From Streptomyces sp. NBC_01237 (GTDB lineage Bacteria > Actinomycetota > Actinomycetes > Streptomycetales > Streptomycetaceae): a DNA stretch of 64,000 nucleotides. Numbering within the stretch: the first letter of the stretch is position 1; the number at the start of each line of letters is the position of its first letter. The position numbers were made by a program, and so were the translations under genes. The stretch lies in NCBI RefSeq assembly GCF_035917275.1, contig NZ_CP108508.1, positions 2,604,001-2,668,000 of the forward strand. The letters are read 5' to 3'. Shown here in pieces: positions 1 through 8,828 of this stretch. The notes beneath the pieces were generated by a model. That model had not been told where the DNA came from, searched no databases, and worked only from the letters and a program-made list of their open reading frames with translations.

Positions 1-38
1 CAGAGGCATAAACCAGTGAATGACCGGAAGGATCAGGG

Positions 39-965
39 ATGTCGGAGCGTGCGGGACGCCCTCGTTCGCGTACCGCTGTCGCCGTGCTGACAGCGGTTTC
101 GTTTCTCGGCGCCGCCGTCGCGCTGGCGGGTTGCACCAATGGGCCGAATGAGACCTCCCGCAGCGCGTCGGGTTCGTCGCACGGCGCCTCGCCGTCCCCC
201 TCCCCCACCCCCGACTGGGACCGCAGTCCGTCCTCGGTCGCGGCCGTGGGGGATTCCATCACCCGGGGGTTCGACGCCTGTTCGGTGCTGACCGACTGCC
301 CCGAGGTGTCCTGGGCGACCGGTACGGACGGCGAGGTGCGCAGCCTCGCGGTGCGGCTGCTCGGCACGACGGCCGTGGCCGCGCGCAGCTGGAACCACGC
401 CGTGTCGGGGGCCCGGATAGCCCAGTTGCCGGAACAGATGGCGCTGGCGGCGAAGGAGAAGCCGGAGCTGGTGACGGTGATGATCGGCGCCAATGACGCC
501 TGCCGGGACTCGGTCGCGATCATGACGCCGGTGGCGGACTTCCGGGCCTCGTTCGAGGCGTCGATGCGTCAGCTGCGCGGGACGGCCCCGAAGGCGCAGG
601 TCTATGTGTCGAGCGTGCCGGATCTGAAGCGGCTCTGGTCCACGGGGCGCGAGAACGAGCTGGGCAAGCAGATCTGGAAGCTCGGGATCTGCAAGTCGAT
701 GCTGGGCGACGCGGACGACATGGGCCCGGCGGCCGTGGCCCGGCGGGACGCGGTGCAGGACCGGGTGGTCGCGTACAACGAGGTGCTGCGCGAGGTGTGC
801 GCGAAGGACCGGCGCTGCCGGTACGACGGCGGGGCGGTCTTCGACTACCGGTTCACCGGAACGCAGCTCAGCCGGTGGGACTGGTTCCATCCGGGGCGCG
901 ACGGACAGGCCAGGCTGGCGGAGATCGCGTACCGCAACGTCACGGCGGAGCGGCCCCCGGCGTAG
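39..965 (+). CDS. SGNH/GDSL-family hydrolase, predicted lipoprotein
   Basis: A 308-residue protein of the SGNH esterase/lipase superfamily. The N-terminus has basic residues, a hydrophobic stretch and a lipobox LAGC that puts the lipidated Cys at residue 32, followed by a Ser/Pro-rich linker, so it should be anchored outside the membrane. Block I is GDSITRG with the nucleophilic Ser at residue 73, block III is the GAND motif near residue 150, and block V is DWFHPG near residue 283, giving the catalytic Asp/His pair. The ATG follows GGAAGGATCAGGG. The aldose epimerase gene starts 11 bases after the stop, so the two may be cotranscribed. The substrate, possibly an acyl or acetyl ester on a carbohydrate, cannot be read from the sequence. 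Confidence 0.88.
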   Translation: MSERAGRPRSRTAVAVLTAVSFLGAAVALAGCTNGPNETSRSASGSSHGASPSPSPTPDWDRSPSSVAAVGDSITRGFDACSVLTDCPEVSWATGTDGEVRSLAVRLLGTTAVAARSWNHAVSGARIAQLPEQMALAAKEKPELVTVMIGANDACRDSVAIMTPVADFRASFEASMRQLRGTAPKAQVYVSSVPDLKRLWSTGRENELGKQIWKLGICKSMLGDADDMGPAAVARRDAVQDRVVAYNEVLREVCAKDRRCRYDGGAVFDYRFTGTQLSRWDWFHPGRDGQARLAEIAYRNVTAERPPA

Positions 966-976
966 GGTCCGGAATC

Positions 977-1978
977 ATGACGACGGGCGGGCCCACGGCC
1001 ATACGTACGGAAGACTTCGGCACTCTCGCGGACGGCACCGGTGTCCGGCGCTGGACCCTGGAGCGGGACGGGACGCTGGTGCGGGTGCTGACCTACGGCG
1101 CGATCGTGCAGTCGGTCGAGGTGCCGGCACGGGACGGCACGCGGACCGGGGTGGCGCTGGGGCTGCCGGACGTCGCGGGCTACGAGAAGTACCCGGGTCC
1201 GTATTTCGGGGCGGTGGTCGGGCGGTACGCGAACCGGATCGCGGGCGCCGGGTTCGTCCTGGACGGCACCGCGCACCGGGTGACGCGCAACGAGGGCCGC
1301 AACCATGTGCACGGCGGGACACGCGGCTTCGACAAGCGGGTGTGGGAGGCGCGGGAGGTCCCGGACGGGGTCCGCCTCTCGCTGGTCGCGCAGGACGGCG
1401 AGGAGGGCTTTCCCGGGCGGCTCGCGTTCTCGGTGACGTACAGCCTGGACGCGGGCGGGGCGCTGCGGATCGTGTACCGGGCGACGACGGACGCGCCGAC
1501 GGTGCTGAATCCGACGAACCACACGTACTGGAACCTGGCGGGCGCCGACAGCGGCAGCGCGCTCGGGCAGCAGTTGCGGATCGCGGCCGGGCGGATCACC
1601 CCGGTGGACGGCGAGGCGGTGCCGACGGGTGGGCCGGTGCCGGTGGCGGGGACCCGGTTCGACTTCCGCGGGACGAGGGTGGTGGGTGCGGGGTACGACC
1701 ACAACTTCGTGCTGGACGCTCCCGCCGGGGACACCGTCGCCGCGGAGCTGTACGACGCCTGGTCGGGACGGGTGCTGACGGTGCGCACGACGGAGCCGGG
1801 ACTTCAGCTGTACACCGCGGACCACTTCGACGGGTCGCCGTACGGGCCGTGTGCCGGGATCGCGCTGGAGACCCAGCACTTCCCGGACTCCCCGAACCGG
1901 CCGGAGTTCCCGAGCACGGTGCTCCGGCCGGGCGAGGAGTTCCTGTCGAGCACCGTGTACGGATTCTCGGTACGTTGA
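977..1978 (+). CDS. Aldose 1-epimerase (galactose mutarotase family)
   Basis: A 333-residue cytoplasmic protein covering the whole GalM fold. It interconverts alpha and beta anomers of aldoses, feeding sugar catabolism. Visible active-site blocks are NHVHGG (His), NPTNHTYWN (catalytic acid His), the sugar-binding Asp in YDHNF, and ETQHFPDSPN carrying the catalytic base Glu. The reading frame stays open upstream into the preceding gene, but the family start matches the ATG just after the SGNH stop. There is no signal peptide. It lies next to the GH3 glycosidase but on the opposite strand, so a shared role in sugar use is inference. Confidence 0.9.
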   Translation: MTTGGPTAIRTEDFGTLADGTGVRRWTLERDGTLVRVLTYGAIVQSVEVPARDGTRTGVALGLPDVAGYEKYPGPYFGAVVGRYANRIAGAGFVLDGTAHRVTRNEGRNHVHGGTRGFDKRVWEAREVPDGVRLSLVAQDGEEGFPGRLAFSVTYSLDAGGALRIVYRATTDAPTVLNPTNHTYWNLAGADSGSALGQQLRIAAGRITPVDGEAVPTGGPVPVAGTRFDFRGTRVVGAGYDHNFVLDAPAGDTVAAELYDAWSGRVLTVRTTEPGLQLYTADHFDGSPYGPCAGIALETQHFPDSPNRPEFPSTVLRPGEEFLSSTVYGFSVR

Positions 1979-2017
1979 CGGCTTCCGGGTGCGCCTTCGG
2001 TTTCCCGGCGCGGGCGG

Positions 2018-4492
2018 CTACTCCTTGATCTCCACCGTGGCGGTCGCCCGGACGTCGCCCAGCGCGTGGGCGGCCTGCACCTCGTAGGTGCCGGGAACCG
2101 CCTTCCAGCCGTCCGCGCTCTCGTCCCAGATCTCGTACGAGCGCCGCTCCAGCGGGACGGTGACCTCGACGCTCTCGCCGGGTGCCGCCTCCACCCGGGC
2201 GAAGCCGGCCAGCCAGCGGACCGGACGCGGGGCCCCGGCGCCCGGCGTCCGCGGGGCCAGGTAGATCTGGACGGTCTCGCCGCCGGGGCGCGGGCCGGTG
2301 TTGCGGAGGCGGACCGTGACCGATTCGGCGGTGGCCTCGGCGCTGTCGTACGCCCAGGTGGTGTAGCCGAGCCCGTGGCCGAAGGGGTACGCGGGCGTCG
2401 TGCCGGTCCGCTCCCAGGCGCGGTAGCCGATGAAGACGCCCTCGTCGTAGTGGAGTTTCCCGTCGGTGGGGGTGGTGCTGGAGACCGGGACGTCGGCCAG
2501 GGTCGCCGGCCACGTGGTGGGGAGCCGGCCGCCCGGTTCGGCGGCGCCGAGCAGGACGTCGGCCAGCGCGTGGCCCGCCTCCTGTCCGGGGAACCAGCTG
2601 AGCAGGACGGCGGCCACCTCGTCGCGCCACGGAAGCTCCACCGGGGAGCCGGAGTTGACGACGACGACGGTGCGCGGGTTGGCGGCGGCGACCGCCCGGA
2701 CCAGGTCGTCCTGGCGGCCGGGGAGCCGCAGGTCCGTGCGGTCGAAGCCCTCGGACTCGACGCGTTCGGTGGTGCCGACGACCACGATCGCGGTGTCCGC
2801 CGCGCGGGCCGCCCCGACGGCCTCGGCGATCATGTCGTCCGCGTCGCGCTGCGGGCCGAGGTGGGCGAGTGAGAAGGACACCGCCTGGATCGGGGCGGCC
2901 GTGACCGGCTCGACGACGTGGTGCAGCGAGACCTCGACGGGTTCGCCCGCGGTGAGGGGGACCCGTCCGCGCTCGACCGGTGCGCCGAAGAACGACTCGA
3001 TCGGGTCGGCGCCCGGGGCCGGGTGGTGGGTGCCGTGGTACAGGGTGCGGCCCGCGACCGTGAGGGTGAAGGCGCCCGTGCCGCGGGTGCCGAAGGTGTG
3101 CTCGCCGCTCTCGCGCGGGGTGAACGTCCCGGTGATCTCGATGCTGTGCAGCGTGTCGTGGGTGACGCCCTCGGGAAGGTCGGCGCCGATCCACTGGATC
3201 TGTCCGTTGTGCAGAGCGGCGGTGCCCAGCGTCGCGCCGGACGCGTCGCGGCACTCGGCCGAGAGGTCGAATCCCCCTTCGGCGGTGGCGAGTTCGTCGC
3301 TGGGGTCGGCGCCGACGACGTAACGGAGGGTGCCTTCGGGGAGCGCGGCGGTGAGGCCGTCGAGCGGCGGGACGATGTGGTCGGGGAAGACCTGCGCCGA
3401 GCCGCCGCCCAGCACCCGGGCGTCCCGGGCCAGGGCGCCGATGAGGGCGACGGTGCGGTCCGGGGCCGGGGAGAGCGGCAGGGTGTCGCGCTCGTTGCGG
3501 ACGAGGACGAAGGAGCGCCGGGCCACCTCGCGGGCCAGCGCCGCGCCGTCGATCCCGGCGGGGACGTCGGCGGGGGCGACGGCGGGCGGGGCGCCTTCGA
3601 GGGCACCGGTCCGGGCGGCGAGCAGCAGGATGTTGCGTACGGCGGTGTCGACGGCCGCCTCCTCGACCTCACCGGCCCGGACGGCGGCGGCGAGCGCTTC
3701 GCCGTACACGGTCCGGGGACCGGGCATCGCGGCGTCGAGTCCCCCGGCGAGCGCGCCGGTGGTGGAGCGGGCGGCCAGCCAGTCGGAGACGATGAAGCCG
3801 TCGAAGCCCCATTCGCCGCGCAGCACCTCGTTCTGGAGGTAGCGGTGCTCGGTCATCGTGGAGCCGTTGACCTGGTTGTACGCGGACATGATGCCCCACG
3901 GGTGGGCGTTCTTGACGATCCGCTCGAACGGGGCGAGGTAGAGCTCGCGCAGTGGCCGCGGGGCGACGATGTTGTCGACGGTGAAGCGGTCGGTCTCGGC
4001 GTCGTTGGCGACGAAGTGCTTGACGGTGGTGCCGACTCCGCCGTCCTGCACCCCGCGCACATAGCCGGTGCCGATCTCGCCGGTGAGGTACGGGTCCTCG
4101 CTGTACGCCTCGAAGTGGCGGCCGCCCAGCGGGGAGCGGTGCAGATTGACGGTCGGGGCCAGCAGGACGTGCACGCCCTTGCGGCGGGCCTCCTGGGCGA
4201 GCAGCCGGCCGGCCCGGCGGGCGAGGGCGGGGTCCCAGGTCGCGGCGAGCGCGGTGGGCGAGGGCAGCGCGACGGACGGGTCGGCGGCGGTCCAGCGGAC
4301 GCCCCGGACGCCGACGGGGCCGTCCGACATGACGAGCGGACGGAGCCCGGCGGCGGGCATGGCGGGCAGGGACCACATGTCCTGGCCGGCCAGCAGACGC
4401 GCCTTGTCGTCGAGGCCGAGCACGGCGAGCGCCGCTTCGACCGCGGCCCTGCGGACCGCCTCGGGGTTGCTGGGTGTGGACGCGGCTGCCAC
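2018..4492 (-). CDS. Glycoside hydrolase family 3 beta-glycosidase with PA14 domain
   Basis: An 824-residue GH3 enzyme of the beta-glucosidase type. Order: GH3 N-terminal barrel (about 20-310) with nucleophile Asp in GFIVSDW, start of the GH3 C-terminal domain, an inserted PA14 domain (about 390-530), rest of the GH3 C domain, then a C-terminal FnIII-like domain (about 740-824). The layout matches KlBgl1-like enzymes, where PA14 shapes the substrate pocket. No signal peptide is seen, so it probably cleaves imported oligosaccharides. I chose the GTG at 4492 because GAGGAGGT lies 6 bases upstream. An in-frame ATG at 4531 would add 13 residues but has no good ribosome site. It is divergent from a TetR gene that is its likely regulator. 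Confidence 0.9.
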   Translation of the reverse strand: MAAASTPSNPEAVRRAAVEAALAVLGLDDKARLLAGQDMWSLPAMPAAGLRPLVMSDGPVGVRGVRWTAADPSVALPSPTALAATWDPALARRAGRLLAQEARRKGVHVLLAPTVNLHRSPLGGRHFEAYSEDPYLTGEIGTGYVRGVQDGGVGTTVKHFVANDAETDRFTVDNIVAPRPLRELYLAPFERIVKNAHPWGIMSAYNQVNGSTMTEHRYLQNEVLRGEWGFDGFIVSDWLAARSTTGALAGGLDAAMPGPRTVYGEALAAAVRAGEVEEAAVDTAVRNILLLAARTGALEGAPPAVAPADVPAGIDGAALAREVARRSFVLVRNERDTLPLSPAPDRTVALIGALARDARVLGGGSAQVFPDHIVPPLDGLTAALPEGTLRYVVGADPSDELATAEGGFDLSAECRDASGATLGTAALHNGQIQWIGADLPEGVTHDTLHSIEITGTFTPRESGEHTFGTRGTGAFTLTVAGRTLYHGTHHPAPGADPIESFFGAPVERGRVPLTAGEPVEVSLHHVVEPVTAAPIQAVSFSLAHLGPQRDADDMIAEAVGAARAADTAIVVVGTTERVESEGFDRTDLRLPGRQDDLVRAVAAANPRTVVVVNSGSPVELPWRDEVAAVLLSWFPGQEAGHALADVLLGAAEPGGRLPTTWPATLADVPVSSTTPTDGKLHYDEGVFIGYRAWERTGTTPAYPFGHGLGYTTWAYDSAEATAESVTVRLRNTGPRPGGETVQIYLAPRTPGAGAPRPVRWLAGFARVEAAPGESVEVTVPLERRSYEIWDESADGWKAVPGTYEVQAAHALGDVRATATVEIKE

Positions 4493-4653
4493 GGCCGTAC
4501 CTCCTCGTCGAGTTCCTGCGAAGGTCTCCATGGTGACTCGGAACCAGTAGATCGGTAGGGTTCGTTATTCTTTTGTTATGATCGGGTCGGATGGATTCCT
4601 TCATGACGTACGGTCCTGCTGACAGCGCCGGGCAGCACGGAGAGGGGCCGACG
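4493..4653. promoter_or_regulatory. Divergent promoter region between GH3 gene and tetR
   Basis: An AT-rich pocket around 4561-4584 interrupts very GC-rich DNA and contains TATGAT at 4577-4582, a good -10 hexamer for the rightward gene. It lies in the spacer between divergent start codons, the usual place for a TetR operator. I see no clear long palindrome, so the operator itself is not defined. Confidence 0.5.
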
Positions 4654-5253
4654 ATGGCACGGGCCAGGAGCGAGGAGCGACGGGCCGAGATCCTGGGCGC
4701 CGCCCTCGAAGTGATCGCCGAGCGCGGCTACCGGGGCGCCTCGCTGAGCGCGGTGGCCGAACGGGTGGGTCTGACCCAGCAGGGGCTTCTGCACTACTTC
4801 CCGACGAAGGAGGCGCTGCTCCTCGCGGTGCTGGAGGACCGGGACCGCTGGGACACCGGCGGCGCACCGGGCGACGGCTCCTGGCGGCCGGAGCTGCTCG
4901 GCTCGCTGGTGGAGTACAACGCGATGCGCCCCGGCATCGTCCAGACCTTCTCGGCGCTGCTCGGCGAGAGCGTCACGGAGGACCACCCGGCGCGGGAGTT
5001 CTTCACCCGGCGCTACACACAGGTGCGCGCCCGGATGGCGGCGATGCTCCGGACCGAGTACGGCGACCGGCTGCCGGGCGGACAGAGCCCGGAGCAGGCG
5101 GCGGTGCTACTGGTGGCGGTACTGGACGGCTTGCAGTACCAGTGGCTGCTGGACCCGGAGTCGGTGGACATGCCGGGTGCGTTCCAGGATTTCCTGCGCC
5201 TGCTGCGACAGGACCCTTCACCGGCCCCCGACACGCGGGTTGACCAGGAATGA
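4654..5253 (+). CDS. TetR/AcrR-family transcriptional regulator
   Basis: A 199-residue repressor. The N-terminal HTH spans about residues 8-55, with the typical TetR segments RRAEILGAALEVIAERGYRG and LLHYFPTKEALL. The rest is the helical ligand-binding and dimer domain. ATG 4654 is preferred because GGAGAGGGG precedes it. In-frame ATGs at 4591 and 4606 lack such a site, though 4591 lies so close to the TATGAT hexamer that a leaderless start is possible. It is transcribed away from the GH3 glycosidase gene and probably controls it and itself. The inducer is unknown, and a sugar would be unusual for TetR. Confidence 0.88.
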   Translation: MARARSEERRAEILGAALEVIAERGYRGASLSAVAERVGLTQQGLLHYFPTKEALLLAVLEDRDRWDTGGAPGDGSWRPELLGSLVEYNAMRPGIVQTFSALLGESVTEDHPAREFFTRRYTQVRARMAAMLRTEYGDRLPGGQSPEQAAVLLVAVLDGLQYQWLLDPESVDMPGAFQDFLRLLRQDPSPAPDTRVDQE

Positions 5254-5356
5254 CGCCATAGCAAGAAAGATCGACAACGGTCCCCTGCGGGTGATTTACG
5301 GCGGCTGAGGCGCATTTTGTCCATGGGCGCTCCGCACGGGCCTCAGGGTGATCGTT

Positions 5357-7315
5357 ATGCCTAACTCCTCTACGGATTACTCCACTTCCGGCTCTTCTTC
5401 CGCCAACTCCTCGCCGCAGCAGCCCTCTCGGCGTCAGGTGGTCGCCGGAGCGGCCGCCGGTACCGCCGCGCTGGCCGCGACCGCCGCGGGCGCCCCGCCC
5501 GCCGGTGCGGCCCCGGCCGGTGCCGTCACCGCCGCGGTGTCCGGGTCCGACTGGAGCACCTGCCTCACCGTGGCCCGCGCCATCCTGGTGCGGGACGAGA
5601 ACGACAAGCCGCTGGTGCCCCGCTACCGGGAGGTGCTGCTGGGTGCGGGCCTGCCCCGGTCCGGCGGCACCCCCAAGAAGGTGCTGATCATCGGTGCCGG
5701 TCCGGCCGGGCTGACCGCGGCCCATCTGCTGCGCTCCGCCGGGCACACCGTCACCGTCATCGAGGCCAACGGCAACCGGGTCGGCGGCCGGATCAAGACC
5801 TTCCGGTCCGGCGGCCACGAGAAGTCCGAGGCGCCCTTCGCGGACCCGAAGCAGTACGCCGAGGCCGGCGCGATGCGCATCCCGGACAGCCACCCGCTGG
5901 TCACCGGGCTGATCGACAGTTTCGACCTGAAGCGCCGCCGCTTCCACCTCGTCGATGTGGACGGCGGCGGCCGGGTGGCCAACCGCACCTGGATCCATGT
6001 CAACGGCGTCCGGGTCCGGCGCGCCGACTACGCGAAGAAGCCCCGGGCGGTCAACCGCTCCTTCGGCGTGCCCGCGAAGTTCGAGAACACGCCCGCGTCC
6101 CAGATCGTGCGGGACGCCTTCGCCCCCGTACGGAAGAAGATCGACGGCAAGGAGGGGGCGGACCTCGTCAAGGGCTGGGCGGAGGTGATCCACGAGTACG
6201 GGCACTGGTCGATGTACCGCTTCCTGACCGAGGCCGCCAAGCTCGACGTGCGTACCGTCGACCTCATCGGCACGGTCGAGAACATGACCTCGCGGCTCCA
6301 TCTCGCCTTCGTGCACAGCTTCATCGGGGCCTCGCTGATCAGCCCGGGCACCGCGTTCTTCGAACTCCCCGCCGGTACGGCCACGTTGGTCGACGCCATG
6401 TACGGACGGGTCAAGGACCTGGTGCGGCTGGACCGCCGGGTCACCCGGATCAGCCACGGGGCTGACGGGGTCAGTGTCGAGACGGTCTCCGAGGGGCGCG
6501 GCGGGACGGTCGAGCGGGAGACGTTCACCGGTGACCGGGCGATCGTCACCGTGCCGTTCTCCGGGCTGCGCCACATCCCGGTCCAGCCCGCGATGTCGTA
6601 CGGAAAGCGCCGCGCGGTCACCGAGATCCACTACGACGCGGCGACCAAGGTCCTCCTCGAATTCAACCTGCGCTGGTGGGAGTTCGAGGAGAAGGACTGG
6701 AAGGAACAGCTCGACCGGGTCCGCCCGGGACTGTACGACGCCTACCGGCTCGGCCGGGCGCCCGCCGACGGTTCGCTGCTCGGTGCCCACCCCGCCGTAC
6801 CGCCGGGCCATGTCCCGGACGGCCAGCGGGTGCACTACGCCGCCTGCCGGGCCACCGCCCGCAACCAGCCCGAGGCGGCCCATGTCTTCGGCGGCGGCTC
6901 GGTGACGGACAACGCCAACCGCTTCATGTTCCAGCCCTCCTACCCGGTGGGCGGCAGCCCCGGCGGCGTCGTCCTCGCCTCCTACAGCTGGGCCGACGAC
7001 GCCCTGAAGTGGGACTCGCTGGAGGACGACGAGCGCTACCCGCGCGCCCTGGCCGGGATGCAGGAGGTCTACGGGCAGCGCATCGAGGTCTTCTACACGG
7101 GCGTCGGCCGCACCCAGTCATGGATGCGTGACCCGTACGCGTACGGCGAGGCGTCCGTCCTGCTGCCCGGCCAGCACACCGAGCTGTTCCCCGACGTCCG
7201 CACGCCCGAGGGTCCGTTGCACTTCGCGGGCTGCCACACGTCGATCAAGCCCGCCTGGATCGAGGGGGCGCTGGAGTCGGCGGTCCGCACGGCGCTGGAG
7301 GTCCACAGCGCCTGA
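5357..7315 (+). CDS. TAT-exported flavin amine oxidase, L-glutamate/L-amino-acid oxidase-like
   Basis: About 652 residues. The N-terminus has a twin-Arg motif SRRQVV followed by an Ala/Gly hydrophobic stretch, so the folded flavoprotein should leave by the Tat route. The FAD Rossmann motif [16 protein letters not shown] is near residue 115, followed by [10 protein letters not shown]. From memory the body closely tracks Streptomyces L-glutamate oxidase, with [21 protein letters not shown] and [10 protein letters not shown]. The expected reaction is oxidative deamination of an L-amino acid to a 2-oxo acid, NH3 and H2O2. Near the C-terminus FAGCHTS replaces the usual GE-H-T/S flavin-binding motif. 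AGGGTG precedes the ATG at 5357, and a GTG at 5348 is the alternative start. The exact amino-acid substrate is uncertain. Confidence 0.85.
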   Translation: MPNSSTDYSTSGSSSANSSPQQPSRRQVVAGAAAGTAALAATAAGAPPAGAAPAGAVTAAVSGSDWSTCLTVARAILVRDENDKPLVPRYREVLLGAGLPRSGGTPKKVLIIGAGPAGLTAAHLLRSAGHTVTVIEANGNRVGGRIKTFRSGGHEKSEAPFADPKQYAEAGAMRIPDSHPLVTGLIDSFDLKRRRFHLVDVDGGGRVANRTWIHVNGVRVRRADYAKKPRAVNRSFGVPAKFENTPASQIVRDAFAPVRKKIDGKEGADLVKGWAEVIHEYGHWSMYRFLTEAAKLDVRTVDLIGTVENMTSRLHLAFVHSFIGASLISPGTAFFELPAGTATLVDAMYGRVKDLVRLDRRVTRISHGADGVSVETVSEGRGGTVERETFTGDRAIVTVPFSGLRHIPVQPAMSYGKRRAVTEIHYDAATKVLLEFNLRWWEFEEKDWKEQLDRVRPGLYDAYRLGRAPADGSLLGAHPAVPPGHVPDGQRVHYAACRATARNQPEAAHVFGGGSVTDNANRFMFQPSYPVGGSPGGVVLASYSWADDALKWDSLEDDERYPRALAGMQEVYGQRIEVFYTGVGRTQSWMRDPYAYGEASVLLPGQHTELFPDVRTPEGPLHFAGCHTSIKPAWIEGALESAVRTALEVHSA

Positions 7316-7344
7316 CCGGCTCCCGGACCGGGCGCGATCCGCGC

Positions 7345-8190
7345 TCAGGCGCCGTCGACCGGGTACGGGTGGGGCGCCGGGGCCGTCGCCGGGGCAGCGT
7401 TCGCCGCACGGCTCCCGGCGGCCCCGTCGCTCCCGGCAGCCCCGCCGACCCCTTCGGGCGCGACCAGGTCACGGGCCATCAGGGTGGCTCCGGCGACGGC
7501 ACCCGGCATCAGGAACACGGCGACGAACGGGACCAGGAACGCGAGCGTCAGCGGAACGCCGAAGCCGAGCACCAGCATCCGGCGTCCGCGCAGCAGGGTC
7601 AGCCGGTCCTTCAGCACCATGCCGCGGCGCTGGAGTGCCACAGCGGTGAGTTCCTCGGACAGGAAGTAGCCGGAGACGCAGAAGCCGATGGCGGGGACGA
7701 CGGTCTGTCCGAGGACCGGGATGAACCCGAGGGCGAAGAGGATGATTCCGTACAGGGCGACGCGCAGCAGGATGCGGAGGGAGTCGCGGGCGGAGATCCA
7801 CAGTTCGCGCCAGAGCGGCAGACCCGACTCGGGGACCTCGCCGCCCTCGCTGCGGTCGACCTCCTCGGAGAGCGACTCGTAGAACGGCTGGCCGACCAGC
7901 AGGGTCACGGCGGTGAAGGTGATGACCGCCAGGAACAGGCCGAAGACGAAGACGAGGACGACGAGGGTGTTGCGCAGCAGGCCCAGCCAGGGTGAGGACC
8001 AGTCGTCGGCGAACGGGGTGGCCCAGGCGGCGAAGTCGTCGGCTCCGTAACCGAGTCCGATCAGCGCGCCCGCGTACACGATCAGGGTGACGAGTCCGGG
8101 CAGCAGCCCGAACCCGAACCATCGTCCGTGCCGGACAGCCCAGCGCTGCCCCTTCATCAAGTAGCCGAAACCCGCCCCGAGATCACTCAT
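7345..8190 (-). CDS. EI24/CysZ-like integral membrane protein
   Basis: A 281-residue membrane protein of the EI24 domain family (Etoposide-induced 2.4 / CysZ-like). Hydrophobic segments lie around residues 20-45, 70-100, 140-175 and 200-235. The N-terminal block LGAGFGYLMKGQRW and the central VTLLVGQPFYESLSE and LGFIPVLGQTV are typical of actinobacterial members. The C-terminal tail is Ala/Gly/Pro-rich and probably disordered. The start is ATG 8190; the longer open frame upstream has no membrane character. Function is unproven. CysZ proteins move sulfate, but actinobacterial EI24 proteins have no established substrate. It is followed by the convergent oxidase gene. Confidence 0.8.
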   Translation of the reverse strand: MSDLGAGFGYLMKGQRWAVRHGRWFGFGLLPGLVTLIVYAGALIGLGYGADDFAAWATPFADDWSSPWLGLLRNTLVVLVFVFGLFLAVITFTAVTLLVGQPFYESLSEEVDRSEGGEVPESGLPLWRELWISARDSLRILLRVALYGIILFALGFIPVLGQTVVPAIGFCVSGYFLSEELTAVALQRRGMVLKDRLTLLRGRRMLVLGFGVPLTLAFLVPFVAVFLMPGAVAGATLMARDLVAPEGVGGAAGSDGAAGSRAANAAPATAPAPHPYPVDGA

Positions 8191-8219
8191 GGGCGTCAGG
8201 GTACTTGCGCCCCGGCACG

Positions 8220-8267
8220 GACGAGGGCCGCACCCCCGGTGACGACGAGGGCCGCACCCCCGGTGAC
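8220..8267. repeat. Exact 24-bp tandem duplication
   Basis: Two perfect head-to-tail copies (8220-8243 and 8244-8267) beginning GACGAGGGCCGCACCCCC. Each copy can act as the left arm of the hairpin that ends ohr, so one side of the terminator stem has been duplicated. Confidence 0.9.
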
Positions 8268-8284
8268 GGGGATGCGGCCCTCGT
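8245..8284 (-). terminator. Intrinsic hairpin downstream of ohr
   Basis: A perfect 12-bp stem (ACGAGGGCCGCA at 8245-8256, TGCGGCCCTCGT at 8273-8284) is extended by C4/G4 pairing with a one-base bulge. It lies just past the ohr stop codon. There is no U-tract, which is common in Streptomyces. Confidence 0.7.
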
Positions 8285-8302
8285 GCGGGCGATCGGGCCG
8301 GG

Positions 8303-8731
8303 TCAGGCGACCGACAGCTCGACCTTGATGTTGCCGCGGGTCGCGTTCGAGTACGGGCAGACCTGGTGGGCCTTCTCGATGAGCGACTGGGCGGTGGCCT
8401 GGTCGACGTTCGGGATGGAGGCGCTGATCGCGACCTCCAGGCCGAAGCCACCGGCCTCGTTCTTGCCGATGCCGACCGACGCGGTCACGGTCGAGCCGGA
8501 GATGTCGGCCTTCTCCTGGCGGGCGACGACGCCCAGCGCGCCCTGGAAGCAGGCGCTGTATCCGGCCGCGAACAGCTGCTCCGGGTTGGTGCCGCTGCCG
8601 CTGCCGCCCATGGCCTTCGGCGGGTTGACGACGACGTCGAGGTTGCCGTCGTCGGAGGAGACGCGGCCGTCACGGCCGTTCTCCGCGGTGGCGACGGCGG
8701 TGTAGACGACGGCGATGTTCTGGATGGTCAT
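8303..8731 (-). CDS. ohr: Organic hydroperoxide resistance protein (Ohr/OsmC family)
   Basis: A 142-residue thiol peroxidase that reduces organic hydroperoxides, normally recycled by lipoylated proteins. The two redox cysteines are present at Cys61 (GYSACFQGAL) and Cys125 (VCPYSNATRGN), and the family motif NPEQLFAAGYSACF is intact. AGGAGGA lies 9 bases before the ATG, which rules out the longer upstream frame. Its usual regulator OhrR is MarR-type. A MarR gene sits about 1.2 kb away but is paired with the MDR gene instead. Confidence 0.93.
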   Translation of the reverse strand: MTIQNIAVVYTAVATAENGRDGRVSSDDGNLDVVVNPPKAMGGSGSGTNPEQLFAAGYSACFQGALGVVARQEKADISGSTVTASVGIGKNEAGGFGLEVAISASIPNVDQATAQSLIEKAHQVCPYSNATRGNIKVELSVA

Positions 8732-8828
8732 GCTGAGGATTCCTCCTGCTGATGCGCCGCGACTCGCGCCCACGATCGCGACGGCCTGGGATGAGACTAA
8801 CGGGTGCGCCGAGCGGACCGGATGCCGG

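Noticed and set aside
2066-4558. Long plus-strand open frames opposite the GH3 gene
   Set aside because: High-GC shadow frames: Arg/Gly/Asp-rich, no domains, no ribosome sites, and the opposite strand encodes a full GH3 enzyme.
5254-5356. Promoter TTGACC near 5240 for the amino-acid oxidase
   Set aside because: The hexamer lies inside the tetR coding end and no convincing -10 follows at proper spacing, so it is not listed.
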